A stretch of DNA of 64,000 bases, taken from contig JBFMFR010000004.1 in NCBI GenBank assembly GCA_040752025.1, forward strand, positions 186,001 to 250,000. The letters are read 5' to 3'. Made by a program: the position numbers and the translations under genes. Origin of the DNA: JBFMFR01 sp040752025. GTDB lineage: Bacteria; Chloroflexota; Anaerolineae; Anaerolineales; UBA4823. The notes under the pieces were generated by a model, which saw only the letters and a program-made list of their open reading frames with translations, made no database searches and was not told the origin of the DNA. Of this stretch, positions 49,471 through 58,507 are shown one piece after another (the stretch's first letter is position 1; the number at the start of each line of letters is the position of its first letter).

Positions 49471-50276
49471 AAGCAAAACTTGAACAAACTGCATTGATCA
49501 CCGGGGCCAGCAGCGGCATTGGGCTCGAACTGGCGCGCTTGTTTGCCGCGGATGGCTACGACCTGGCGCTGGCAGCGCGCAACCAGGATAAGCTGGAGAA
49601 AGTGGCGCAGGATCTGCGCTCCGCTCACGGTGTGCGGGTGGCTGTAATCCCCACCGACCTGGGCAGGCCGGGCGCGGCGATCGAGATTGTCGCCCATCTG
49701 CTGCAGCAGGGCATTGAAATCGACGTGTTGGTCAACAACGCTGGTACGCAGGTTTATGCCCTTTTTGCTGAGGCAGATTCGCAAAGATTGGTGGATATGC
49801 TCCAGGTCAATATCACTGCCCTGGTGCAGTTGACGCATCTACTGCTGCCGGGCATGCTGCGGCGCAAGCGCGGCAGGATCCTCAACTTGGGATCGACTGG
49901 TTCTTTTGTGCCGGGGCCCTTGAACGCCGTCTATTGCGCCAGCAAGGCTTTTGTGCTCAGCTTTACGGAGGCTATCGCCGCCGAGCTGGACGGGACTGGT
50001 GTGACGGTGACAGCCCTGTGCCCCGGTGCGACTCAAACCGAATTCGCCCAGCGCCACGGGCTGCAAGACACGCGCCTCTTCCAATCTGCCATGCCCGCCG
50101 CCCAGGTGGCCATGATTGGCTACCGCGCCCTGCTGAAGGGCCAGCGCGTGGTCATTGCCGGCGGCGCCAACCGGCTGCAAATCCTGTCCTTCAAATTGTT
50201 GGGGCCCTTCATGCCTCTGATTCCCAATCGCACGTTGATGCAGATGGGTAGCTTCTTCATGGGGAAGGTGAACTGA
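49467..50276 (+). CDS. Short-chain dehydrogenase/reductase
   Basis: 269 residues. ALITGASSGIGLELARLFA is the nucleotide-binding GxxxGxG motif, VLVNNAG follows, and the catalytic Tyr-Lys pair is in NAVYCASKAFVLSFTEA with Ser in LGSTGSF. VTALCPGATQTEFAQ is the PG motif. The protein resembles the DltE/YqjQ group of classical SDRs that use NADP. It is translationally coupled to the TetR gene. The substrate is unknown; a hydrophobic aldehyde, ketone or long-chain alcohol would fit TetR-type control. Confidence 0.9.
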   Translation: MKAKLEQTALITGASSGIGLELARLFAADGYDLALAARNQDKLEKVAQDLRSAHGVRVAVIPTDLGRPGAAIEIVAHLLQQGIEIDVLVNNAGTQVYALFAEADSQRLVDMLQVNITALVQLTHLLLPGMLRRKRGRILNLGSTGSFVPGPLNAVYCASKAFVLSFTEAIAAELDGTGVTVTALCPGATQTEFAQRHGLQDTRLFQSAMPAAQVAMIGYRALLKGQRVVIAGGANRLQILSFKLLGPFMPLIPNRTLMQMGSFFMGKVN

Positions 50277-50297
50277 CCGCCGTCAGTTATCCCAGTT

Positions 50298-51143
50298 TCA
50301 CTTCACGTACAATGCCACACCGATCGTGCCTGGCCCAACGTGCACGCCGATCACCGGGCTGAGTTCGAAGGTGTGGATCTCTTCGCATTGGATGCGTTTG
50401 GCCAGGCGGGCCTGGAACGTCGCAGCCTCTTTTGCGGCATTAGAATGGAAAATTGATGCGTTGACGGGTTGCTTGCCGGCTTTCTCTTCTGCCAGCTCGC
50501 TCAGGCGCGCCAGGGCTTTCTGTTTCGTACGCACGCGCTCCAGTGCATCGATTTTACCCTCCTGGTTCATGAACAGGATCGGCTTGATGCCGAGCATGGT
50601 TCCCAGGTAGCGCGATGCGCCGCCAATCCGCCCGCCTTTTTGCAGGTATTTCAAAGTATCCACGACGAAGAACACATGCAATTTCTGGGCGACGTCGCGC
50701 GCAATTTGGGCGACTTCGCCCAGGCTGCGACCCTGCTCGACCGCGCCAGCGGCAGCCAGCACTGCCAATGCCAGTCCACCGGTGGTGGAAAAGCTATCAA
50801 CAACTTCAACGGGCGCCTTGGTGAACTGAGCCGCGGCGGCCTGGGCGGAGGCCACTGTTCCGCTGATCCCTGAAGAGACCAACAGCGCCACGATGCCATC
50901 GCATCCAGTCGCCAGTTCATCGAAAGCCTGGAGGAAATCATTTGTAGAAGGCTGCGAGGTAGTAGGGATATCGTCTCGGGCTTCCAGGCGGTCATAAAAC
51001 GCTGCCGGGGTGATGTCAACGCCATCCAGTAAGGTTTCCTCGCCCCAGTGGATTTTGAGCGGGATCACCTTGATGCTATACCGTTTGACCAAATCCGGGG
51101 GTAAATAGGCGGTGCTGTCGGTTATGATAGCAATGTGCGGCAT
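50298..51143 (-). CDS. DegV-family fatty-acid-binding protein
   Basis: 281 residues. IITDSTAYLPPDLVKRY at the N terminus, TSQPSTNDFLQAFDEL and LLVSSGISGTVASAQAAA are the DegV/FakB motifs that hold the fatty-acid carboxylate; VVDTLKYLQKGGRIG is the conserved loop. FakB proteins deliver fatty acids to the FakA kinase; no fakA lies in this window. It is a single gene on the minus strand, convergent with the SDR gene (21-base gap). AGGAGAG precedes the ATG. Confidence 0.9.
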   Translation of the reverse strand: MPHIAIITDSTAYLPPDLVKRYSIKVIPLKIHWGEETLLDGVDITPAAFYDRLEARDDIPTTSQPSTNDFLQAFDELATGCDGIVALLVSSGISGTVASAQAAAAQFTKAPVEVVDSFSTTGGLALAVLAAAGAVEQGRSLGEVAQIARDVAQKLHVFFVVDTLKYLQKGGRIGGASRYLGTMLGIKPILFMNQEGKIDALERVRTKQKALARLSELAEEKAGKQPVNASIFHSNAAKEAATFQARLAKRIQCEEIHTFELSPVIGVHVGPGTIGVALYVK

Positions 51144-51282
51144 AATGGCTCTCCTAAGTTAGATGATAGAGTTCTGCGTGTCACTTTCGAATAAATGTAA
51201 TCCTACCACAGAAAAACTTTTCGAAGGGCCCTTTCAAATTTACCTGCGTTATGAAATTCCGGTGATTTCCAGCCGCCGAATT

Positions 51283-51291
51283 TGGTAAAAT
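51283..51291 (+). promoter_or_regulatory. Extended -10 promoter for the SDR-flavodoxin pair
   Basis: TGGTAAAAT is a TGn-extended -10 box about 55 bases before the ATG. Upstream, AAGGGCCCTT (51224-51233) is the core of a longer imperfect palindrome that may be an operator shared with the divergent DegV gene. Otherwise 51144-51345 shows no gene. Confidence 0.4.
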
Positions 51292-51345
51292 TGCACTGTT
51301 TTGCCTTCGGACGTCTACGTTCGGGTTTGGCACGGCAGGAGATCA

Positions 51346-52575
51346 ATGGATACTCTCGTTATTTCGCAACTTGGACTCGAGCCCGACGCCTTGCGCGGCG
51401 AATCGGTCATCGTCACCGGCGCAGGCGGTGGGATCGGCTACGAAGCCGCCCGGGCGCTGCTCTGGTTGGGCGCCAACGTAGTCATCGCCGAGGTTGATGC
51501 CCCCCGTGGTGCGCAGGCCGCCCAAACCCTGGGCGCCGAGTTCGACCTGGCGCGGGTCTTGTTCGTCTCCACCGATGTAGGCGACGAAGCCAGCGTGCAG
51601 GAGTTGTACCGTCAGGCCGTGGCGCGCTTTGGCAAAGTGGATGGGGTGATCAACAACGCCACCATCGCCGTGCTCGGCAAAGTGGTCGATCTGCCCATCG
51701 CAGACTGGGACGCCAGCTACCGCGTCAACCTGCGCGGCCCGGTTTTGATGGCGCGTGCCTTCCTCCCGGATATGCTCCGCCGCCAGCATGGCGTCTTTGT
51801 GTGCGTGTCTTCCACGGGCACAGCCTTCCTGGGCGGCTACGAGACTTTTAAAGCGGCCCAGGTGCACCTGGCGAATACCCTCGACGCCGAGCTGGAAGGC
51901 AGCGGCGTGATCGCCTTCACGATTGGCCCCGGCCTGGTGCCCACCCAGACCGCCAGCTGCGCCGTTGAGCAGTTGGCTCCCCAGATGGGCATGAGCGTGG
52001 AGCAGTTCTTCGAGATGAACCGGGGCGCTGTGCTCACCCCCGAGGAAGCTGGCGCTGGCTTTGCCGTGTCCATCGTATTGGCCGAACAGTTTCGCGGCAT
52101 GGAGATCTCCTCCTTGCAGGCTCTGAAAGTTGCCGACATCAACTATGGAGCGGGGGACAGTCAGGATGAAGCGGTCGAGATCGAGGCCGGGCAGCGCCAG
52201 GCGGCGCTGGCGCTGTGCCAGGGTGTGCGCCGCACCCTGCAAGAGCAGTCCGACGGCTGGAAGCAGCGCTCGCTCTTCGAGCGTCAGTGGGTGCTGCGCG
52301 ACTTCAAAAAGAGCGCTGGCATGAGCGTGGAAGAATGGCTGTCTGCCCTGGCGCGCCTGGAAGCCGGCCTGCAAGGCGAAGGCGAGGTCCCCAGGCTGCC
52401 TCTGTCGAAGCTGGCCGGCTACTACGATCACCTGGCGGAGCTGGCCAAAGGCTACGAAAAAGACCCCGCCAAATTGCAGGAGAACCTGCGGTACGTGTAC
52501 GCCTGGCGCGATGAAGCCGCCCAACTGGAAAATATACTCCTTGCACAGACAGGGAAAACAGGAGAGACATCATGA
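51346..52575 (+). CDS. SDR oxidoreductase with a helical C-terminal extension
   Basis: 409 residues. Residues 20-250 form a short-chain dehydrogenase: VIVTGAGGGIGYEAARALL, GVINNAT (Thr replaces the usual Gly of NNAG), and the catalytic Tyr/Lys in GGYETFKAAQVHL. Residues 280-409 are an extra, largely helical and charged region that includes QRSLFERQWVLRDFKKS and SKLAGYYDHLAELAKGYEKD. This extension is not part of ordinary SDRs. AGGAG lies seven bases before the chosen ATG. The stop overlaps the following flavodoxin ATG (ATGA), making an obligate pair. Confidence 0.85.
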   Translation: MDTLVISQLGLEPDALRGESVIVTGAGGGIGYEAARALLWLGANVVIAEVDAPRGAQAAQTLGAEFDLARVLFVSTDVGDEASVQELYRQAVARFGKVDGVINNATIAVLGKVVDLPIADWDASYRVNLRGPVLMARAFLPDMLRRQHGVFVCVSSTGTAFLGGYETFKAAQVHLANTLDAELEGSGVIAFTIGPGLVPTQTASCAVEQLAPQMGMSVEQFFEMNRGAVLTPEEAGAGFAVSIVLAEQFRGMEISSLQALKVADINYGAGDSQDEAVEIEAGQRQAALALCQGVRRTLQEQSDGWKQRSLFERQWVLRDFKKSAGMSVEEWLSALARLEAGLQGEGEVPRLPLSKLAGYYDHLAELAKGYEKDPAKLQENLRYVYAWRDEAAQLENILLAQTGKTGETS

Positions 52576-53153
52576 AAAAGATTTTGGTCGCCTACGCCAC
52601 CAATTCCGGCACCACCGCGGATGTCGCCCGTAGGATCGGCGAGCAGCTTCAGAAACACGGTCACCAGGTGGATGTGTTTCTTTTAGAGGAAATCCCCAGC
52701 CTGGAGGCCTACGAGGCCGTCCTGCTCGGCGCCCCGATGATCGTGGGCTGGCACCGCGCCGCCCGCGCTTTCCTCAAGCAACACCAGGCCCGCCTGGCCC
52801 AGATCCCCGTGGCGCTGTTCGTCACCTGCATGAGCCTGACGCAGACCAATACCGCCCAGGTAGACGGCGTTCCGGTCAGCGTGGACCCGGACCTGCCCAA
52901 GCCGCCTGCCCGCCAGGGCCGCCTGAGCTTCAAAGAGCGCTACGCCACTGTAGAGAACTACCTGCGCCCGGTATTGAAAGTAGCCCCCCAGGTCAGACCA
53001 ATCAGCGTGGCCTTCTTCGGCGGTCGCCTGGACCTCTACCGCTTGAAGTGGTGGCAGAGCCTGTTCGTCCTGCTCATCATCCAGGCCCAACTGGGCGATA
53101 AGCGCAACTGGCCCGCCATCGAGGCCTGGGCGGATAGCCTGGCAGAACTTTGA
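52572..53153 (+). CDS. Flavodoxin domain protein (HemG/flavodoxin_5-like)
   Basis: 193 residues. VAYATNSGTTADVARRIG is the FMN-binding loop. AFFGGRLDLYRLKWWQSLFV with the final AIEAWADSL matches flavodoxin_5/HemG-type proteins, which have a long insert near the flavin. It is paralogous to the protein at 41877-42395. It is coupled to the extended SDR; together they may pass electrons between NAD(P)H and a quinone or porphyrin-like acceptor. It is only nine bases from the convergent kinase gene's end. Confidence 0.87.
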   Translation: MKKILVAYATNSGTTADVARRIGEQLQKHGHQVDVFLLEEIPSLEAYEAVLLGAPMIVGWHRAARAFLKQHQARLAQIPVALFVTCMSLTQTNTAQVDGVPVSVDPDLPKPPARQGRLSFKERYATVENYLRPVLKVAPQVRPISVAFFGGRLDLYRLKWWQSLFVLLIIQAQLGDKRNWPAIEAWADSLAEL

Positions 53154-53162
53154 TTGAGCTGG

Positions 53163-55094
53163 TTACGGCGCTGGCGTAGGCTGCGCCGTCGGCATCACCT
53201 CCGGCCAGGCCTGCAAAGTCAGATCGAAATCCAGTCGCTCGCCATCCCGCAGCACGCTGACGCGCAGGCGCTGCCCGGGGACGGCGGCGCTCATGATGCG
53301 GAAGAGCGGGTCGGTGCTGTCAACCGTCTGCCCGTCCACGGCCACGATGATGTCGCCACCCGTGGTCACGGTTTCGTCGTCAACGGTCACCGCACTGGTC
53401 GAGCCGCGCAGCCCGGCCTGGTCGGCCGGTCCGCCGGGAACCACTTCCTCGATATACACGCCGGTCTGGCCCTCGGGCAGTCCCATGGCCTGGATGCGCG
53501 CCGACGTCAGTTCGCCGATGCGCACGCCCATCCACGGCCGGGCGGCGCCTACCAGCTCAACCGCGTCAATCTCATTCCAGCCCAGGCCCAGCACGCTCTG
53601 GTCCAGGGTGATGCGCACGCCCGTGGCGGCGAAGCTGGTCTCGCCGACATCGATCGACAGCACGTAGGGGCACTGTCCCATCTGGGATGGCTGGGCTTCG
53701 TAAACCGTCGTTTCATTCCCTTCCTGCCCGAGCAAGTCAACCTGCTTGATTTGGGATGGGTGGTAGGACTGGTAAATGCGGATTTCCTGGGCCGTCACCG
53801 GCTGGTCGAAGGACAGCTCGATCCAATCCTGGCCGTCGCTGGTCTGTGAGGCCCAGGCGCTGCTTTGGTCGCCGCAGTCGGGCGTGTCCGGGCGGCCGGT
53901 GGCCTGGCTGGCGCCCCAGTCTGGATCGCCGTATTGGGAGCTGGCCGTGGCTGAGCTGGCCCACTGGCGGACGATCTCCGCGGTGGGTGTGACGCCGCCC
54001 GCCTCGACGGCCGGGGTGCTCAGTACGGCCTTCGTCGCCGGGACGACAGGCACTAGCGCCAGGTTCTGCAAAACCGTCCAGCCAACCCACAGGCAGATCA
54101 GCGCCCCCAGGCCCAGGGCAGCTACCACCGCCGCAACCGCCGCGCAGTTCCAGCGGCGCGGCGCGGTCTGGGCCGGGTAGGTAGCGGGCGGCGCCGCGCC
54201 CCAGGAGTCCGTCCCGGGGGTTGCGCCGCGCAGCGCCGCCGCGGCCGGCGGCGAAACCACCTCGGTGGGCGGTAGGCCAGGCACGCGTGGAACCCCGCCG
54301 TGCAGGGCAGCCTTGAAGGCCGGGGCGCTTTGCAGGCGCTGGCTGGGGTGCATCTGCATGGCCTGCATCAGGCTGGCTTCCGTAGTGACCGAGATGGCCG
54401 GGTTGAGGGCGCGCGGCGGGGCCAACTGCGCTCCCAGGTGGCGCTGGATGCTCTCCGGCGGCTTTTCGCCGGTCAGCAGGTGGTACAGGGTGGCGCCCAG
54501 GGCGTACATATCGGTGCGGGCGTCGGTTGAGCCGCTGCCGTACTGCTCCTGAGGGGAATAGCCGGGCGTGATCGCCCGCGCTCCCACGGTCGTGTTCGTG
54601 GACGGATCAAAGACCTTGGCGATGCCGAAGTCCACCAGCATGGCGCGGCCTTCGGGCGTGATCTTGATATTAGCGGGTTTGATATCGCGATGGATGATCG
54701 GCGGGTTGTGGCTGTGCAGGTAGGCCAGGGCGTCCAGCACCTGTTCGATCCAGGGCAGCACCATGCTTTCCGGCAGCGGCCCGCCGTGGCGATCGAGCAA
54801 TTGCTGCAAATCCTCGCCGTCGACGAAATCCATCACCAGGTATTGGCCCTGGCCGGGGATGATGAAATGGTCGAGTACGCGCGGCAGGCTGGGGTGCGAC
54901 AGGTCGGCCAGCATCTGCGCCTCGCGCTTGAACTGGCGCTGCGCTTCGGGCGAAGTGCCTAAATTCTCTTTGAGCGCCCGCGGCCGTTCCAGGTTGAAAT
55001 CCCAGGCGCGGTACACTGCTCCGAAACCGCCTTGACCCAGCAGTTTAACCACCCGGTAGCGATTGTTGAGCGTTTGCCCTGGCGATAGTGGCAT
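53163..55094 (-). CDS. Ser/Thr protein kinase with external discoidin-like and PDZ domains
   Basis: 643 residues. The Hanks-type kinase domain (13-275) has GQGGFGAVYRA, K42, the catalytic HRDIKPANIKI at 135-145, DFG at 155-157 and SPQEQYGSG. A Pro-rich linker and one helix (about 325-345) follow. Outside the membrane lie a discoidin/NPCBM-like domain (about 375-510: SSQYGDPDWGASQATG, WIELSFDQPVTAQEIRIYQS) and a PDZ domain (about 515-625: MGVRIGEL, GVYIEEVVPGGPADQAGL, DIIVAVDGQTV). Sugar- or peptide-binding outside probably regulates the kinase. It is a single gene on the minus strand. Confidence 0.9.
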   Translation of the reverse strand: MPLSPGQTLNNRYRVVKLLGQGGFGAVYRAWDFNLERPRALKENLGTSPEAQRQFKREAQMLADLSHPSLPRVLDHFIIPGQGQYLVMDFVDGEDLQQLLDRHGGPLPESMVLPWIEQVLDALAYLHSHNPPIIHRDIKPANIKITPEGRAMLVDFGIAKVFDPSTNTTVGARAITPGYSPQEQYGSGSTDARTDMYALGATLYHLLTGEKPPESIQRHLGAQLAPPRALNPAISVTTEASLMQAMQMHPSQRLQSAPAFKAALHGGVPRVPGLPPTEVVSPPAAAALRGATPGTDSWGAAPPATYPAQTAPRRWNCAAVAAVVAALGLGALICLWVGWTVLQNLALVPVVPATKAVLSTPAVEAGGVTPTAEIVRQWASSATASSQYGDPDWGASQATGRPDTPDCGDQSSAWASQTSDGQDWIELSFDQPVTAQEIRIYQSYHPSQIKQVDLLGQEGNETTVYEAQPSQMGQCPYVLSIDVGETSFAATGVRITLDQSVLGLGWNEIDAVELVGAARPWMGVRIGELTSARIQAMGLPEGQTGVYIEEVVPGGPADQAGLRGSTSAVTVDDETVTTGGDIIVAVDGQTVDSTDPLFRIMSAAVPGQRLRVSVLRDGERLDFDLTLQAWPEVMPTAQPTPAP

Positions 55095-55151
55095 AGGCCG
55101 CGCCTTCCTCCTGGAGCTATTTTACCCCAAGAACCGCAGATAAACCTTTAG

Positions 55152-55203
55152 AACACGGAGCGCACGGAGTCTATAAATAAAAAATCTCCGTGCACTCCGT
55201 GTT
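55152..55203. repeat. ACGGAG-type inverted repeat
   Basis: AACACGGAGCGCACGGAG and CTCCGTGCACTCCGTGTT pair at 17 of 18 positions around a 16-base AT-rich loop. It lies between the minus-strand kinase gene and the upstream PLP-enzyme gene. A related CTCCGTG-rich stretch occurs at 58508. It may act as a terminator and as a dispersed genomic repeat. Confidence 0.6.
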
Positions 55204-55220
55204 AACAGCAACCTGTTCAA

Positions 55221-56711
55221 TCAAGCCGAGTCGCGTTTGGCGAACTCATCGACCCGGTCGTAGGTGGCGATGCCGATCTCGGCCGTTGTGCGATCCAGGA
55301 AGCCGCGCAGGAACTGCACCAGCCGGTAGACGTCGCTGAAGTTGCTGGCGATGCCCAGCGAGATGCGCACCGCGCTGACGCTCTTGCTGAAGTTGGCCTG
55401 CATGCGCCGGCGCAGTTCCTGGAACGAGATGCGTTCTCCCGCCTCGAAGAACGTGACCATCTCGCCGGCGGTCAGCTCGTGGGCGATCTCGCCTGCTCCG
55501 GGATTGCAGAAGCAACCTGTGCGCAGGGAAATGTTGGCGGTATTGGCCAGCTCTTCGACGCGATGGTCATCGATCACTGCCCCGTCCACATCGAGCAGCG
55601 AGATCGTGATGGTCGCGCCGCGCTGCTCCGTGGTTTGTGGGCCGTAGATCTGCATCATGCGCCGCCCGTTGGCGTGCTGCAGGGCGCTCAACTGCTCCAG
55701 CAGCCAGCCTGCCAGGCACATCACCCGCGTATGGATGGTCTCGATGCCCACCTGCTGCACGTAGCGCAGGCCGGCCTCCACTGCCGGGATGTTCAAATAG
55801 TCGACCGTGCCGTCTTCGAAGGCGGCTTCGTTGTCCAGCAGGTAGTGTCCATTGCCCTGCACCGAGGCGATGGTGATCGTGCCGCCGGCGAACCACGGGC
55901 GCCGCAGCCTGGCCAGCTTGTTCTTGCGTACCAGCAGGCAGCCCAACCCGGTGGGGAAGCCGAAGATCTTATAGAACGAGAAGACGGCGAAGTCTGGCTG
56001 CAGGGCGCTGATGTCCAGGGCGTTGGTGGGGGCGAAGGCGGCGCAGTCCAGCAGCACGTCCCAGCCGCGCTGCCGGGCGAAGTCGATATACGCCAGCGGG
56101 TGCTGCACACCGGAGAAGTTGGACTGCGCCGGGTAGGCGAACAGGTTAGGGCGCGCCGGGTCCAGCCGCTCCAGGGCTGCTTCCAACGTCTGGCGGTCGA
56201 GGCGCAGCTCCGGGGCAACCACCGGGATATACTCCACCTCGGCGCCTTTCGCCCGGGCGAACTCGCGGATGCCATTGACCGAGTTGTGGTTGTCGAAAGT
56301 CAGCACATAGCGGCTTCCTGGCCCGAACGGGTAAGACTCGCCCACCAGCTTGAGCGCCCCGCTGGCGTTGGCGGTGAAAATGGCGGTATATTCTTCTGGG
56401 GAGGCGTTGAAGTAGCGCAGCACGAAAGCGCGCGCCCGCTCCACCAGCGCCGTCATCGCCTGGGAGGTGGGGTTGTGCGAATGCGGGTTGCCGAACACGT
56501 GCGTGTTGAGCAGTTGCATGTGCTGGCGCACCTGGCTCTCGGCATACAGGCTGCCGCCGGTGTAGTCCAGGTAGACCTGATCCAGGGCCTCCAGGCGGCT
56601 GTAATCACTCTGGCGCAGCTCATCCAGCAGGGAGGTGCTGGCGTAATCCGGGTAGCGCTGCAAGAAATTGGCGTAGGCGTTTTCGATAGCATTATTGTTT
56701 TCTAAGGGCAT
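55221..56711 (-). CDS. MOCOS/cysteine-desulfurase-like PLP enzyme
   Basis: 496 residues of the aminotransferase class V fold. LDYTGGSLYAESQV at the N terminus, the PLP-binding Lys in VFSFYKIFGFPTGLG, and the catalytic Cys in SLRTGCFCNPGAGEIAHEL match the molybdenum-cofactor sulfurase (MOCOS N-terminal) and NifS-like group. The RTGCFCNPG block is more like MOCOS than IscS. Such enzymes take sulfur from cysteine to form a persulfide. The MOSC domain of true MOCOS proteins is absent. It lies downstream of the aminopeptidase gene, about 85 bases away, with an inverted repeat between. Confidence 0.85.
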   Translation of the reverse strand: MPLENNNAIENAYANFLQRYPDYASTSLLDELRQSDYSRLEALDQVYLDYTGGSLYAESQVRQHMQLLNTHVFGNPHSHNPTSQAMTALVERARAFVLRYFNASPEEYTAIFTANASGALKLVGESYPFGPGSRYVLTFDNHNSVNGIREFARAKGAEVEYIPVVAPELRLDRQTLEAALERLDPARPNLFAYPAQSNFSGVQHPLAYIDFARQRGWDVLLDCAAFAPTNALDISALQPDFAVFSFYKIFGFPTGLGCLLVRKNKLARLRRPWFAGGTITIASVQGNGHYLLDNEAAFEDGTVDYLNIPAVEAGLRYVQQVGIETIHTRVMCLAGWLLEQLSALQHANGRRMMQIYGPQTTEQRGATITISLLDVDGAVIDDHRVEELANTANISLRTGCFCNPGAGEIAHELTAGEMVTFFEAGERISFQELRRRMQANFSKSVSAVRISLGIASNFSDVYRLVQFLRGFLDRTTAEIGIATYDRVDEFAKRDSA

Positions 56712-56758
56712 GAGTTTTCTCGATCTCCATTCGTTATGCGTGGTGTGTTCAGGTTCCC

Positions 56759-56791
56759 AGAAATTCGATTTTTGACATAAATCGAATTTCT
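56759..56791 (-). terminator. Inverted repeat between the aminopeptidase and PLP-enzyme genes
   Basis: Two perfect 13-base arms (AGAAATTCGATTT and its complement) flank TTGACAT. It lies just after the aminopeptidase stop and before the PLP-enzyme start on the minus strand. It is AT-rich with no T tract, so it could be a weak terminator, a processing site or an operator. Confidence 0.45.
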
Positions 56792-56796
56792 CCTTC

Positions 56797-58425
56797 TCAC
56801 GGGGCTGCCAGCGGGTCTTTGTCGAAATACTGTCTCAACAGCGGGGCCAGATCCAGCGAGGCATGCTGCCCCAGGATGGCGAAGAAGTCGGCAGCGGTCG
56901 CCTGGCGGTAGGCGCCCTGGCGCACGTAGTCCCGCAGGAACTCGAAGAAGGCCGTGTCGCCGATCTGGGTGCGCAGCTCCTCAATGAACAGGCTGCCGTT
57001 CAGGTAGATTGTATCGCGGTAGGCGCGGTACTGTCCGGCCACGGCGGGCACATCGTAGATGCTGATGTCGATGTACCCCTTGGGCTCGTAATAGTAAATG
57101 CGGTAGGTCCACCACCATTCCAGCGCCTGCGGGTAGGTGTTCTCGTAGTACAGGCGCTCGCTGTAGGTGCACAGCGCCTCGTCCAGCCAGGGCTGCAAGG
57201 CCTGGTCGTTGCCCACCAGGGCGTAGAACCACTGGTGGGCGCTCTCGTGCGCCCCCAAGGCTGCCAGGAAATCGGCCTCGTCCTCTTTATGCCAGTTGTA
57301 GAAATCCCGGCTGAGCATGAAAAGCCCGTCGTACTCCATGCCATCTAAGAAGTCCACCTGCACGGCAGAGAGCATGCGCAGCGGGCGCTCTCCATACAGC
57401 CGGGTGTAGAGCGGCACGGCCTGCGCCATGGTGCGCACCAGGCTGGCGCTGGCCTCCTCGAAGAAGGGGAAGGCGTAGCTGGCCAGCGTCACCGCGCTGC
57501 CGGAGGCCAGCTCCACCGTCTGGGTGATCACCTGGTAATACGGGCTGGCTGACCAGGCGAAGCTGCGCGCCGCCTGGCTTTGGTAGCGCTGCCACTCGCC
57601 GTCGACCTGCGCCGGGGCGCTGGCGGCGAACACCAGGTTGCTCGGGTTGAGCGTGCTGCGGATGGATACCTCGAAATCGGCGATTTCGTAGACCAGGTGC
57701 TCGCCGTAGAAGCCGTTCGGGTGCGCCAGCCAGCCCTCTCCGGCCCGGTAGGGCGGGATGAACGGGTACCAGTCGCCGAAGTTGGCCTGCAAGTCGGTGT
57801 AGCCCAGCGGGTAAGGGCGCACGTTGGCCAGCCTGGTGATGTCGGGCAGGGTCAGCTCGTAAGACAGTTGGAATTGCAGCATCGCCCCCGGGGCCAGCGC
57901 CTCGGCCAGCGGCAGGACGATCTGGTTCTCCCGGCGCAGGTGCGCGGCTGCCTGCCCGTCCGCCCAGCGCAGGCTTTTCAGGTTGAAAGCGCCGGGATAG
58001 CGCCGCGCCTCCACCACCAGCGGGATATCCTCCAGGCTGTCCGGCGTGGTGTTAGTGTAGGTCACCTGCTCCTCGACGCTCAGGCTGTGCCGGGCGTAAT
58101 CCAGGCTGGCCTGCAGCACGTAGCGCGTGCGCCCTTCCGGCGGCTCGGGCAGTCCCACCGGTGCTGGTGTACCCGTAGGGGTGAGGGGGATATCTGTCAA
58201 CGTAGGTGTGAACGTCGGCGCAGCTGGCAAGGTTGCCGTAAGCGCTGATACGCCCGGATCGGTTTCCGTTGGGTAGGGGCGCAAGGCTTGCGCCCCATTC
58301 GTGAGCGTGTGCGTGGGTGTTTGCGTGAGCATTGGCGCAGCCGCCCTCCCCCCACAGGCAGCCAACAACAGATAAGTCCCGATGGCCAATAAGCGTACAA
58401 GACAGCGTGTGGATTTGCGCAGCAT
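56797..58425 (-). CDS. M1-family aminopeptidase-like lipoprotein
   Basis: 542 residues. A lipoprotein signal (LLAIGTYLLLAAC) is followed by a Thr/Pro-rich linker (about 25-90), a beta domain like the N-terminal domain of M1 peptidases (100-300), and the catalytic region: HESAHQWF near residue 392, with a Glu exactly 18 residues after the second His (HExxH-x18-E, gluzincin). GAMEN, the M1 substrate-binding motif, is not evident; YDGLFMLSRDFYN stands at the corresponding place. It would act outside the cell. Chloroflexota have many such M1-like lipoproteins. Confidence 0.87.
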   Translation of the reverse strand: MLRKSTRCLVRLLAIGTYLLLAACGGRAAAPMLTQTPTHTLTNGAQALRPYPTETDPGVSALTATLPAAPTFTPTLTDIPLTPTGTPAPVGLPEPPEGRTRYVLQASLDYARHSLSVEEQVTYTNTTPDSLEDIPLVVEARRYPGAFNLKSLRWADGQAAAHLRRENQIVLPLAEALAPGAMLQFQLSYELTLPDITRLANVRPYPLGYTDLQANFGDWYPFIPPYRAGEGWLAHPNGFYGEHLVYEIADFEVSIRSTLNPSNLVFAASAPAQVDGEWQRYQSQAARSFAWSASPYYQVITQTVELASGSAVTLASYAFPFFEEASASLVRTMAQAVPLYTRLYGERPLRMLSAVQVDFLDGMEYDGLFMLSRDFYNWHKEDEADFLAALGAHESAHQWFYALVGNDQALQPWLDEALCTYSERLYYENTYPQALEWWWTYRIYYYEPKGYIDISIYDVPAVAGQYRAYRDTIYLNGSLFIEELRTQIGDTAFFEFLRDYVRQGAYRQATAADFFAILGQHASLDLAPLLRQYFDKDPLAAP

Positions 58426-58507
58426 GCATTGATTCTACTTGATTAAGTGCTACAATATTCAACCGGATCGCGTCAGATAACGTAGATTCCGCTTACTGAA
58501 GAAAAGA

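Noticed and set aside
51343..52524. 393-codon open frame on the minus strand opposite the extended SDR
   Set aside because: His/Gln-rich antisense translation with no motif; the plus strand carries the complete SDR signature and a coupled flavodoxin.
55479..56705. 408-codon open frame on the plus strand opposite the MOCOS-like gene
   Set aside because: It is the antisense shadow of a GC-rich gene with clear family motifs; its own translation is low-complexity and without any recognisable domain.
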